This document shows, in pieces, positions 1 through 8,344 of a stretch of 64,000 bases of DNA; the first letter of the stretch is position 1, and each line of letters begins with the position of its first letter. A model generated the notes under the pieces. That model worked only from the letters and a program-made list of their open reading frames with translations. It was not told the origin of the DNA and made no database searches. The translations under genes and the position numbers were made by a program. The DNA lies in NCBI GenBank assembly GCA_963714125.1, contig OY970234.1, forward strand, positions 1,054,001 to 1,118,000. The letters are read 5' to 3'. Source of the stretch: CAWCAW01 sp963714125. GTDB lineage: Bacteria; Actinomycetota; Acidimicrobiia; Acidimicrobiales; UBA8190.

Positions 1-644
1 GTGCCCTCGCTGTTGCGGTCGGTTTGCCAGTAACCCCACCAGCCGTGGTGAGTGTGCAAAACGACACGAGCACCCTGCAGGGCGATTTGGCACCGAAGTC
101 CACCAGCACTGTCACAAATACCGCTCGCGCCGCTCAAGTGTTGGCGGGAGCGCTCGGGAAGCTCAACCCTCCCGATCGCGCCAAAGTCGAGCCTCAATCA
201 CAACGAGTACTTCAGGCCGCCTGTCATGCGCTGCTCGGTGGGTCCGCCGCTTCGCACTCGTCGTTTGAGCCCACGGTCGGGTCTGCAATTCCAGAACTCT
301 GCATGCACAATTCGCCAAGCGTGCCGACTGGATCGCCCGGATCATTCCCGACGGGACGAAGTGTCGGGGGCGGGGGGACTGGCATCGGCGGAGTTACCGG
401 CGGCACCGGCTTCACCCACACGCGCAGCTCGGTGCCGGGCACTGTGGTTGGTGGTCACAACGGTTCGGGAACCAGCTCCGGCAGCACGCGGCCGACCTCC
501 CATGGAGGGCCTCCTTCGTACGGCGGTTCCGGCTCATGGTCTGAAGGTGGCCCCGACTCAGGCTCATCCGCCGGCAGTCTCGGTTCTGTTCCCGGATCCT
601 TCCGCCTCCCTGGTGGCAACGAAGGCGAGAGCTCCGGCTACTGA
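1..644 (+). CDS. C-terminal part of an uncharacterised extracytoplasmic protein
   Basis: The reading frame is open from the left edge (codons begin at base 3) to a TGA at 642-644, so the true start lies outside the window. The first visible residues (ALAVAVGLP) look like the end of a membrane segment. They are followed by a polar stretch, one Cys pair about 27 residues apart, and a long tail rich in Gly, Ser, Thr and Pro. This arrangement fits a membrane-anchored protein with a disordered outer region, as in some anti-sigma factors, but no family is recognised. A TTG at 24 could be proposed as a start, but it would cut the hydrophobic stretch and has no ribosome binding site. Confidence 0.5.
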   Translation, partial: ALAVAVGLPVTPPAVVSVQNDTSTLQGDLAPKSTSTVTNTARAAQVLAGALGKLNPPDRAKVEPQSQRVLQAACHALLGGSAASHSSFEPTVGSAIPELCMHNSPSVPTGSPGSFPTGRSVGGGGTGIGGVTGGTGFTHTRSSVPGTVVGGHNGSGTSSGSTRPTSHGGPPSYGGSGSWSEGGPDSGSSAGSLGSVPGSFRLPGGNEGESSGY

Positions 645-920
645 CCGAAGCCGCGGAGAACGTCGCGTTCTCAATCAGCTCATCGGCTTCTTATCGTGAC
701 GGATCTGCTACCGAGTGACGCCGTTCCAAGCGTCCGCGGACAGCGCCGACCCGCATCTATGTCTCCCTATTACGCGTGCCCAGCGTTGCGTACTTGGTGG
801 GAAATAACCACGGAGAGTTGTTAAATAGTCACTGGTTGTGGTTATTCGCGTCGTGTCATAAGAGGAGGGGCCCGATCACCGGCTCATCGGAACCTTGAAC
901 GACAGGCGGAGGACTTTGTG

Positions 921-3173
921 ATGGCATCTCGTCGACGTGAGCGCAAAGGCGGACGTTACACACCACCGAAGCGTCGAATTGTCGCAACAGCTTTTGGGGC
1001 AACCGCTATGGCCATGTCGAGCGGCGGCTACCTCTTGGGTACTGCCGGCACCGCGTCGGCAGATCCCATTTCGAGTGCTCAACACGAATTCTTCCCGCCC
1101 TTCGGGGGCGATCATTGCTTCATTTTCTGCGGACCTCACGGGCCTCAAGGAGCGCAGGGCGCGGTGGGGCCGCAAGGGAACGCCGGTCCGCAAGGTCAGG
1201 TGGGTGCCCAAGGTTCAACCGGTGCCCAGGGAACTCTTGGTCCTCAAGGCCAATCGGGACCCCAAGGCGCAACTGGTGCCGCGGGTTCGTCGAGCCCAGG
1301 AGCACAAGGATCGACTGGATCTCAGGGCTATACGGGAGCACAAGGATCGACTGGATCTCAGGGCTCCAACGGCTCTCAGGGCGACGCCGGCGTACAGGGC
1401 TACACCGGCACGACAGGTGCTCAAGGTGCAACGGGCAGCCAGGGCTTTGCGGGCGTCGGCACTCAAGGTCTGACAGGAGCGCAAGGTGCAACCGGCGCTC
1501 AGGGCTACACCGGAGCATCGGGTTCGCAAGGCGCGTCTGGGGCGCAGGGTTATGCCGGCGTCAACGGTTCGACCGGGTCTCAGGGCTACAGCGGTGCGAG
1601 TGGCTCGCAAGGTGCATCCGGCGCTCAGGGATATTCGGGTACGCAGGGCGTAAGTGGGAGCCAAGGTGCCTCAGGTGCACAGGGATACTCCGGTGTCCAG
1701 GGTGCAACGGGTGCGCAGGGCGGAACCGGATCGCAGGGTTACCTCGGCGTCCAAGGATTGACCGGGGCCCAAGGTGCAACCGGGTCTCAAGGTGCAACCG
1801 GGTCTCAAGGTGCAACCGGGTCAACCGGCGCCCAGGGCTACACCGGAGAATCGGGTTCGCAAGGCGCGTCTGGGGCGCAAGGTTATGCCGGCGTCAACGG
1901 TTCCACCGGGTCTCAGGGCTACAGCGGTGCGAGTGGCTCGCAAGGTGCATCCGGCTCGCAAGGCATCGTTGGGACACAAGGCCTGACAGGAGCGCAAGGT
2001 GCAAGTGGGAGCCAAGGCGCCTCAGGTGCACAGGGATACTCCGGTGTCCAGGGTGCAACGGGTACACAGGGCGGAACCGGATCGCAGGGTTACGTCGGCG
2101 TCCAAGGATTGACCGGGGCCCAAGGTGCAACCGGGTCTCAAGGTGCAACTGGAGCACAGGGCGACGGCGGCGCGGCAGGTTCACAGGGCGCGTCGGGAGC
2201 GCAGGGTTATGCCGGCGTCAACGGTTCGACGGGGTCTCAGGGCTACAGCGGCGCCAGCGGTTCGCAAGGCTCCTCGGGAGCTCAAGGATCGAGCGGCGTG
2301 CAGGGCTCCACTGGCACTCAGGGCTACAGCGGTGCCAGTGGCTCGCAAGGTGCGTCCGGGGCTCAAGGTTCTTCGGGTACGCAGGGCGCCAGTGGGAGCC
2401 AGGGCGCATCAGGGGCACAGGGGTATTCCGGTACCCAGGGTGCAACGGGCGCGCAGGGCGGAACCGGATCGCAGGGTTACGTCGGCGTCCAGGGCTTGAC
2501 GGGCGCCCAAGGGGCAACCGGCTCTCAAGGTGCAACCGGGTCCCAGGGGGCGTCGGGAAGTCAGGGCTATCTCGGGCCGCAAGGTGCCACCGGCGCCCAG
2601 GGATCAAGCGGATCTCAGGGCTCCAGCGGGCTCCAAGGAGGGACCGGTAGCCAGGGATACTCCGGTGCTCAAGGTGCAAGCGGTTCGCAGGGCTCCGTCG
2701 GTGTCCAGGGTGTCACTGGTGCGCAAGGTACCCCGGGTCCTCAAGGCTCGACAGGTGCGCAAGGAGCCACGGGTGGAGTTGGAGCGGCCTTCATCGATGG
2801 TAACGGAGGCACGGGGCGTCTCGCCTTTAGCAACACGAGCGCTCAGTATGTGGGCGCCGGAATGATCAGCGCGCGACAGGCTCCTACCGAACAAGTAGCC
2901 GACGTCGCTTTGAACTCGGGAACGCTGTACGTGAACCTGAACCTCGAGGACTACCAGAACGTGAGCAGTACGGTGACGGCCCAGCTACAGGTCAACGGAG
3001 TCGATGTTGGATCAACGATCACGTATGACGCTGGTAGCAGCCAACCGGTGCAGAGCGTGTCCGAGTCGGCCCTAGGGATCACGCCGGGTTCCACCGTCGG
3101 ACTTGTCGTGACCCAGAATGCCGCAAGTACTGAATTCGGTGGCGGCTACGTCAACTGGTCGGTGGGGCCATGA
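921..3173 (+). CDS. Secreted collagen-like (Gly-X-Y)n repeat protein
   Basis: 750 aa. A basic N-terminus and hydrophobic segment (about residues 18-47, ending ASA) form a signal peptide. The only two cysteines, C66 and C70, sit immediately before the repeat. From G71 to about residue 618 there is an almost unbroken Gly-X-Y array, with one interruption near GSSSPG. Triplets alternate between Gln at Y and Ser/Thr at Y, giving a six-residue unit such as GAQGAT or GSQGAS. Pro is scarce, unlike animal collagen. A C-terminal region of about 130 residues without repeats may be the trimerisation or head domain. The ATG at 921 follows an AGGCGGAGGA ribosome binding site; the GTG at 918 is an alternative. 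A surface filament or adhesin role is inferred from other bacterial collagen-like proteins. Confidence 0.88.
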   Translation: MASRRRERKGGRYTPPKRRIVATAFGATAMAMSSGGYLLGTAGTASADPISSAQHEFFPPFGGDHCFIFCGPHGPQGAQGAVGPQGNAGPQGQVGAQGSTGAQGTLGPQGQSGPQGATGAAGSSSPGAQGSTGSQGYTGAQGSTGSQGSNGSQGDAGVQGYTGTTGAQGATGSQGFAGVGTQGLTGAQGATGAQGYTGASGSQGASGAQGYAGVNGSTGSQGYSGASGSQGASGAQGYSGTQGVSGSQGASGAQGYSGVQGATGAQGGTGSQGYLGVQGLTGAQGATGSQGATGSQGATGSTGAQGYTGESGSQGASGAQGYAGVNGSTGSQGYSGASGSQGASGSQGIVGTQGLTGAQGASGSQGASGAQGYSGVQGATGTQGGTGSQGYVGVQGLTGAQGATGSQGATGAQGDGGAAGSQGASGAQGYAGVNGSTGSQGYSGASGSQGSSGAQGSSGVQGSTGTQGYSGASGSQGASGAQGSSGTQGASGSQGASGAQGYSGTQGATGAQGGTGSQGYVGVQGLTGAQGATGSQGATGSQGASGSQGYLGPQGATGAQGSSGSQGSSGLQGGTGSQGYSGAQGASGSQGSVGVQGVTGAQGTPGPQGSTGAQGATGGVGAAFIDGNGGTGRLAFSNTSAQYVGAGMISARQAPTEQVADVALNSGTLYVNLNLEDYQNVSSTVTAQLQVNGVDVGSTITYDAGSSQPVQSVSESALGITPGSTVGLVVTQNAASTEFGGGYVNWSVGP
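1551..2540 (+). repeat. Higher-order DNA repeat in the collagen-like gene
   Basis: Blocks encoding the sequence that starts YAGVNGSTGSQGYSGASG begin at 1551, 1884 and 2208. The periods are therefore 333 bp (37 triplets) and 324 bp (36 triplets). Whole-triplet differences keep the collagen register. Near-identical codons between copies indicate recent duplication or ongoing recombination. Within each block the DNA also repeats at 18 bp (two triplets). Confidence 0.85.
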
Positions 3174-3177
3174 CGCC

Positions 3178-3825
3178 TTAGCTCTTGGCGACTCGGTACT
3201 TCACGTGCGTGACCCCGGGCGCCTCAACGGCCCGCAGTTGCTCGAGCGTGATGTCGGTCCCACCGACATGGTCGAAGAGCGGGACCCCGTCCCCCAGGAT
3301 CACGGGAGCGATGTGGAGTTCGAGCTCTTCGACCAGGCCGGCCGCCAAGAACTGCTGCACAACGTCAGCGCCGCCGGCCACGACGACGTCCATGCCGGCC
3401 GCAGCGTGGAGAGCCTGCTCGGCGGCGGACTCGATGCCATCGGTGACGAACGTGAAAGTGGTGCCCCCTTCAAGTTCAAGAGCACTCCGAGGGTGGTGCG
3501 TGAGCACGAACACCGGCCGGTGGAACGGTGGATTGTCATCCCACCATCCCTTCCACGGGTCATCGCCCCAAGGCCCGGGGCCGCCACCGAACATCTTCCT
3601 GCCCATGATGGTGGCGCCCACGTTGGTGAGGCTTTCTTCGACAACGGCCGTACTCTCGTTGATGTCACCGCCCGGCATCCCATGGGGAGCGCGCCACGCC
3701 GCGAGGCCAAACGCCCATTCGTGCAACTGCCGGCCGCCCTCGCCGAGGGGGTTCTCCAGGCTCGGGTTTATCCCGGCGCTGTAGCCATCAAGTGACACGG
3801 AGATCTCGCTCCTGATCTTGCCCAC
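3178..3825 (-). CDS. Dihydrofolate reductase family protein (RibD C-terminal type)
   Basis: 215 aa, the usual size for stand-alone RibD_C/DHFR-like reductases. The N-terminal strand SVSLDGYSAG, the IMGRKMF motif and the late VAGGADVVQQFL nucleotide-binding loop are characteristic. The family folds like DHFR and binds NADPH, but the substrate of members like this is generally unknown; a role in flavin or folate metabolism cannot be assigned. It converges on the collagen-like gene with only 4 bp between stop codons. Confidence 0.85.
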   Translation of the reverse strand: MGKIRSEISVSLDGYSAGINPSLENPLGEGGRQLHEWAFGLAAWRAPHGMPGGDINESTAVVEESLTNVGATIMGRKMFGGGPGPWGDDPWKGWWDDNPPFHRPVFVLTHHPRSALELEGGTTFTFVTDGIESAAEQALHAAAGMDVVVAGGADVVQQFLAAGLVEELELHIAPVILGDGVPLFDHVGGTDITLEQLRAVEAPGVTHVKYRVAKS

Positions 3826-3932
3826 GGCCTCTCCTTTTTCTCATCAACGCTGACGGTCCGGGTACGCCAACCTCGCCGCTAGCACGGGAAGATAGGCCGA
3901 ATAGTCGGGCCGATCGAGGACCTTGGTCGGTC

Positions 3933-3938
3933 TACCAT
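3933..3938 (+). promoter_or_regulatory. -10 box (TACCAT) for leaderless ferric-reductase-like gene
   Basis: TACCAT is followed by exactly six bases and then the GTG start at 3945, so the predicted transcription start coincides with the start codon. No ribosome binding site is visible. The same spacing recurs at several genes in the window. Confidence 0.5.
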
Positions 3939-3944
3939 GGACCG

Positions 3945-5300
3945 GTGGCGACTCGCTCAACGCGCGTCTCGGCGTCGTCGCCGGCGCGTCGACGGCGCGA
4001 GATCACCCTCGTGGCGCTCGCCGCGTTCGCGGCTGGCCTCGGCTTTGTCGTCTGGCTCGAGATCACGGCCGAAATGAACAACGCCTTGGCCGCCCCCGGT
4101 GGGCCGGCCTTGGCCGTCGGACGCTTTGCCGGTTTGCTGGGCTCCTACCTGTTGCTCATCATGGTCTTGGTGGTGGCCCGCATTCCGTGGTTGGAGCGCG
4201 TCTTCGGCCAGGAACATCTGGTCCGGTGGCATCGTCGCCTGGGCTCTTGGCCCATCGTGTTGATAACCCTGCATGTCGTGTTCATCATCATCGGGTACGC
4301 CGAACTCGACCGTGCGCCGTTGTGGACCGAGCTGCGCCGATTGTTGGGCTCCTATCCCGATGTCGTCGCCGCCACCTTCGGTTTCGGATTGCTTGTGGTG
4401 GTCGGCATCTCGTCGTGGCGCGCCGCGCGCCGTCACCTTCGCTACGAGACGTGGTGGTCGATTCATCTCTACATCTATCTCGGTCTTGCTTTGGCCTTCG
4501 CCCACCAACTCGCCAACGGGTCATCGTTCGTCCATCACCCGCTCGATCGGGTGTGGTGGAGTCTGCTGTGGGCAGGCACGGCTGGCGTGGTACTTGGCTA
4601 CCGAATCGCTTTGCCGATCTGGCGGAGCCTTTACCACCGCCTGCGAGTTCTCGACGTCCACACCGAAAGCGCCGGTGTCGTGTCGATCACGTGTACCGGA
4701 CGCCATCTCGATCGCTTGAAGGTATCTGGCGGCCAGTTTTTTTTATGGCGGTTCTTGGCCAAAGGTGCGTGGTGGGACGCCCACCCGTACTCGCTCTCGG
4801 CGCTTCCCCAACCCCCCCTGATGCGAGTGACGGTGAAAGATGCCGGAGATCACAGTGGATCTGTGGCCAATCTGCGTCCTGGTACGCGAGTGTTCATCGA
4901 AGGCCCGCACGGGTCATTCACCAAGCACAAGCGCTCCGGTCGGGCTGTTGCCCTCATAGGGGCGGGCATTGGCGTGACACCGTTACGCGCGCTGCTTGAG
5001 GACCTTCCCCCCGATGAGGACGTGGTGGTCATTCTGCGGTACTCGACATACGAGGCGCGGGTGCTTCGCGACGAGATCGCCACCCTCGTCGCCGAGCGCA
5101 ACGGCAGGTTCCACGAACTGGTCGGGCCCCGCTCGGTCGTCCCTGTCGACGCCGCCCTCCTCCACCATTTCGTACCTGATCTGGCCCAGCGCGACGTGTA
5201 TATCTGCGGCCCCCATGGACTGCGTGACCAGGTGGTAGAGGCTGCTCGCCGCCTCGGAGTTGCCCCTAACCGCATCCATTATGAGACGTTTGTGTTGTGA
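3945..5300 (+). CDS. Ferric-reductase-like transmembrane protein with FAD/NAD(P)-binding domain
   Basis: 451 aa. The N-terminal half (about residues 20-225) holds about six hydrophobic segments with internal histidines (in LVRWHRR, ITLHVVF, IHLYIY and AFAHQL) expected to bind haem. The C-terminal half is a ferredoxin-NADP reductase-like module with an FAD motif HPYSLSA, an NAD-binding loop GAGIGVTPL and the terminal ICGPHG motif. The family moves electrons from NAD(P)H across the membrane. It is the first gene of a tight set with an FMN-binding protein and ApbE, so the likely acceptor is the flavinylated partner rather than a free ferric chelate. The physiological acceptor is not shown by the sequence. 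Confidence 0.85.
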   Translation: MATRSTRVSASSPARRRREITLVALAAFAAGLGFVVWLEITAEMNNALAAPGGPALAVGRFAGLLGSYLLLIMVLVVARIPWLERVFGQEHLVRWHRRLGSWPIVLITLHVVFIIIGYAELDRAPLWTELRRLLGSYPDVVAATFGFGLLVVVGISSWRAARRHLRYETWWSIHLYIYLGLALAFAHQLANGSSFVHHPLDRVWWSLLWAGTAGVVLGYRIALPIWRSLYHRLRVLDVHTESAGVVSITCTGRHLDRLKVSGGQFFLWRFLAKGAWWDAHPYSLSALPQPPLMRVTVKDAGDHSGSVANLRPGTRVFIEGPHGSFTKHKRSGRAVALIGAGIGVTPLRALLEDLPPDEDVVVILRYSTYEARVLRDEIATLVAERNGRFHELVGPRSVVPVDAALLHHFVPDLAQRDVYICGPHGLRDQVVEAARRLGVAPNRIHYETFVL

Positions 5301-5319
5301 GCCCGAGGGCTGTTTGACC

Positions 5320-5724
5320 ATGCGTCGTGCTCCGATTGTTCTGGCCGCCACCGCCGCCGGTCTGGCGTTTGTCTTGACCTTTCGCACCCACAACGAAGGT
5401 CCTGGCGCCGCTGCCAAGCGCGCCACATGGACCTACGTACCGGGGAGCCGTGTCGGCATCGGCACCGGGTACACACCCAACGGCCCGGTGAAGGTACGGG
5501 TCACTGTGGTGGGCGGACGGATCGTGGCCATCGACAACCTGCAGCTGCCGAACGACAACGCCCACTCGGTGCAACTCAGCGAGGTTTCCGGGCCGATGTT
5601 GCGCAAGGAGGCCATGCGAGCGCAAAGCGCCAACATCGACGCCGTGTCGGGGGCCACCATGACGAGCATGGCGTATGAGACCTCTATGCAAGCGGCCCTG
5701 GACAAGCTCCACATCAAGCGATGA
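5320..5724 (+). CDS. FMN-binding domain protein (predicted covalently flavinylated)
   Basis: 134 aa. ATG 5320 is 19 bp after the preceding stop and follows GAGGG; an upstream in-frame ATG lies inside the previous gene and is not used here. A hydrophobic N-terminus (about residues 4-18) exports or anchors the protein. The rest is one FMN_bind domain ending in DAVSGATMTS. The SGAT sequence is the known target at which ApbE attaches FMN to threonine by a phosphoester bond. It lies between a ferric-reductase-like protein and ApbE, with a 4-bp overlap to the latter, so it is best read as the extracytoplasmic electron carrier of this unit. Confidence 0.87.
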   Translation: MRRAPIVLAATAAGLAFVLTFRTHNEGPGAAAKRATWTYVPGSRVGIGTGYTPNGPVKVRVTVVGGRIVAIDNLQLPNDNAHSVQLSEVSGPMLRKEAMRAQSANIDAVSGATMTSMAYETSMQAALDKLHIKR

Positions 5725-6509
5725 TCACCGCCTCGTCCACCATCGGTCACGTCGAGCACGCGATGGGCACAACCTTCTCCTTTGTGGTGGAGCCGGGCGG
5801 GCTCGACCACCTCGACGTGCGGAGCGCCATCGACGCCGCGTGTGAACGGTTGCACGACGCCGATGACGTGTTCAGCACGTGGAAGTCCCACAGCCCCATC
5901 AGCCGGCTGCGCCGGGACGAGATCGGACTTGAGGAGTGCCCGGCAGACGTCAGCCTCGTTCTGGAGCTTTGTCGACGAGCGCGACAGCTGTCGGGGGGAT
6001 GGTTCGATCCGTGGGCCATGCCCGGCGGCGTCGACCCAACCGGCCTGGTCAAAGGATGGGCCACCCAAGAGGCGCTTCTCGTCCTGAAGGCCTTCGGGGT
6101 GCCGGCCGCCATGGTCAATGGCGGTGGCGACATCGCCACCTTTGGGTACCGCCATCACGACCGGCCGTGGGTCATCGGCATCCGCGACCCGCTCGATGCC
6201 GCGTCGTGCGTCTGTGCGGTGGCGTCACCGGGGGCGGTGGCCACTTCGGGTAGCTATGAACGAGGACTCCACGTGCTCGATCCCCGCACCGGGGTGGGTG
6301 CGGACGATGTGCAATCGGTGACCGTCACGGGTCCCGACCTGGCGTTGGCTGATGCGTTGGCCACCGGCGTCATGGCCGGCGGTGTGGATGCCGTGTCGCT
6401 GGTCGAAGCAATCCCGGGGTACAACGCTCTAGTCATTGATGCACAGGGCCAGCTCTTGCCAAGCGAAGGCCTGCCGTTCATCGGGTCCGGCGATCTACGC
6501 TTTCCATAG
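5721..6509 (+). CDS. apbE: FAD:protein FMN transferase (ApbE family)
   Basis: 262 aa. It transfers FMN from FAD to a threonine of target proteins. Diagnostic features are the early HAMGTTFSF motif, the VDPTGLVKGWA segment, the NGGGDIATFG glycine-rich loop and the late DALATGVM metal-site motif. It overlaps the FMN-binding gene by ATGA, which implies translational coupling to its probable substrate. It is shorter than many ApbE proteins (about 300 aa) and has no clear lipobox. It may work in the cytoplasm, or its export signal may be missing; the N-terminus starts directly with the catalytic domain. Confidence 0.9.
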   Translation: MITASSTIGHVEHAMGTTFSFVVEPGGLDHLDVRSAIDAACERLHDADDVFSTWKSHSPISRLRRDEIGLEECPADVSLVLELCRRARQLSGGWFDPWAMPGGVDPTGLVKGWATQEALLVLKAFGVPAAMVNGGGDIATFGYRHHDRPWVIGIRDPLDAASCVCAVASPGAVATSGSYERGLHVLDPRTGVGADDVQSVTVTGPDLALADALATGVMAGGVDAVSLVEAIPGYNALVIDAQGQLLPSEGLPFIGSGDLRFP

Positions 6510-6526
6510 GCGCAAAGGAGGCCGTT

Positions 6527-7738
6527 GTGGGCGTGGACATGCGGACCAGGACCGACGGCGCCACTGTTCCTGTGGATGCGCGGACGTTCTTCGATGAGGA
6601 CCTCCCGGCGACCTTCGAGACGCGTGCCGACCTGCTTCGAGACGCACTGAGTCACCTGTCACCGAGATCTCTCACCATTGACGTCGACGGCGCTTCGGCG
6701 TGGACGTTGTCGGTGGTCGATGGTCGTGGGGTGATCACCGAGGCCACGGGCTCAAGCAACAACATCCTGCACATCGACCGCCACCAGCTCGACGACCTGA
6801 TCGCCGATCAGGTGACACCGATGGCCTGGTTCTCCAGCGGCCGGTTGAACTTGCAAGGTCGTCTCGAGACACTCCTCGATTGGTGGCTTGTGCTGCGGGG
6901 CGCTCTCGACGGCGTCGCTCCTCACGTCGGGGAGTTGGCATTTCGAGACCGACGTGGCCAATCATTGGATCTCTCCCGCACGTTCTCGTTGTCGGATTCC
7001 GACGAGGACATGACCCACTTCCTCGAAGAAGCCGGGTTCTTGCACGTCGAGAGCATGTTCTCCGCACAAGAGATGTCCGCCGTCTCGCAAGATATAGACG
7101 CCGCCATCGCCGGCTACCAGCGTGGTGACGGTCAGTCCTGGTGGGCACGTACTGCCGATGGCGAGGATCGCCTCGTACGCATGCAGGGATTCGAGCGCCA
7201 CAGTGCGCTGGTGTCGTCCTTCGGTACCAACGAGCGCCTGGCGCGACTGGCCGCCCTCCCCGGTGACGGCCACGTGTGGGGAGCGATGCAGTCCAATTCC
7301 GTCGAAGCCTTGATCAAACCCATCGGTATCGTCGAAGGAATCTCCGATGTCCCGTGGCACAAAGACTGCTCACTCGGCCGCCACAGCTACGAATGCTGCT
7401 CATTGACCGTTGGCGTGTCGGTGACCGGAGCCGACGCCGACAGCGGCCAGCTGCGTGCCGTGGCCGGAAGTCACCGAGCCCTGGTGTGGCCGGCGCTTCT
7501 CAGAAGGGACAATCAGCTCCCGGTAATCGACCTTCCCACTCGCACCGGCGATGTGACCGTGCATCTGAGTTGCACCATGCACATGGCCCAACCTCCGGTG
7601 CGCAGCGAGCGCCGCGTGCTTTACACGACGTTCCGGTTACCGCCCCGGCCTGGCTCGGATGACGATTCTGCCCGCAGGCGGATCCGTGAAGTCCGTGAAG
7701 CCGCCGCCGTCACCGTCTCCCAACCTGCCGCCAGGTAG
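6527..7738 (+). CDS. SCP2-type sterol-carrier domain fused to phytanoyl-CoA dioxygenase-like domain
   Basis: 403 aa, GTG start preceded by a strong AAAGGAGG ribosome binding site (6514-6521). Residues about 35-125 resemble an SCP2 lipid-carrier domain (LTIDVDG..., ending in RLNLQGRLETL). Residues about 155-385 resemble PhyH non-haem Fe(II)/2-oxoglutarate dioxygenases. The metal ligands are probably the HKD of PWHKDCSLG and a distal His in HLSCTMHMAQ, with an Arg in the SERRVLYTTFR strand for 2-oxoglutarate. The likely role is hydroxylation of a hydrophobic molecule held by the SCP2 domain. It lies 17 bp after apbE and could be co-transcribed, although no functional link to flavinylation is evident. 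Confidence 0.75.
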   Translation: MGVDMRTRTDGATVPVDARTFFDEDLPATFETRADLLRDALSHLSPRSLTIDVDGASAWTLSVVDGRGVITEATGSSNNILHIDRHQLDDLIADQVTPMAWFSSGRLNLQGRLETLLDWWLVLRGALDGVAPHVGELAFRDRRGQSLDLSRTFSLSDSDEDMTHFLEEAGFLHVESMFSAQEMSAVSQDIDAAIAGYQRGDGQSWWARTADGEDRLVRMQGFERHSALVSSFGTNERLARLAALPGDGHVWGAMQSNSVEALIKPIGIVEGISDVPWHKDCSLGRHSYECCSLTVGVSVTGADADSGQLRAVAGSHRALVWPALLRRDNQLPVIDLPTRTGDVTVHLSCTMHMAQPPVRSERRVLYTTFRLPPRPGSDDDSARRRIREVREAAAVTVSQPAAR

Positions 7739-7748
7739 CGCCGTCCGT

Positions 7749-8183
7749 TTACGCCGTTTTGGCGATGAGGACATCACACGGCGCCTTGTGTGCCACCGAG
7801 TTGGGCACCGACCCGAGCACCCGACGCTTCATCCCCTTACTGCCGACGACGATGAGATCGGCGTCGATGGTCTCGGCCACCTGCACGACGGCATCGGGCG
7901 GTGCCGCGAATACCGAGTGGGTATGCACGGAGACACCGTCGGTAGCGGCGGCCGCCTTGGCCAGGAGCTCCTCGCTGGCGCCCTCGAGCAGGGAGACGTT
8001 CATCTCGACGGCACCGGCTGTCACGACTCCCGCTTGGGCGGCCGCCACCGCCGTGCTGACGGCTTGGTAGGCGTTGACGATGTGGAGCTCGGCTCCGCAG
8101 AGCTTGGCGAGGTCAATGGCGATTCCCACGGCCGCACTGGCCGTGTCCGAGCCATCGGTCCCCACGACGATCTTGGTGAACAC
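7749..8183 (-). CDS. Universal stress protein (UspA family)
   Basis: 144 aa single-domain Usp. The N-terminal strand KIVVGTDGSDTA and the C-terminal VVGSKGMKRRVLGSVPNSV nucleotide-binding loop followed by APCDVLI are typical of ATP-binding Usp proteins. The GTG at 8183 is chosen because it sits 6-8 bases after a GGGGGG run and aligns with the family start; a longer frame upstream has only a basic stretch. Its end is 10 bp from the end of the convergent SCP2-PhyH gene. Confidence 0.88.
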   Translation of the reverse strand: MFTKIVVGTDGSDTASAAVGIAIDLAKLCGAELHIVNAYQAVSTAVAAAQAGVVTAGAVEMNVSLLEGASEELLAKAAAATDGVSVHTHSVFAAPPDAVVQVAETIDADLIVVGSKGMKRRVLGSVPNSVAHKAPCDVLIAKTA

Positions 8184-8344
8184 GGCGTACCCCCCTCGGC
8201 GATGTCGCCTCACCCTAGGCTGCGGTCACGTTGAGGCTGTCGGCCCGGTAATTTCAAGGTCGTTCACAGGTTCGCCGGGCACATTGGTTACGTGCGATGG
8301 ACGTCACCGCCATCGGACCGCGGTGGAGGGAAGGTAAGAACGCA

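Noticed and set aside
1551..2540. Regular repeats that might be taken for a CRISPR array
   Set aside because: Repeats are in-frame coding Gly-X-Y sequence with no unique spacers and no cas genes.
1115..2679. Long frames on both strands across the collagen-like gene
   Set aside because: They arise from the repetitive GC-rich coding sequence; translations are Arg-rich and lack family features.
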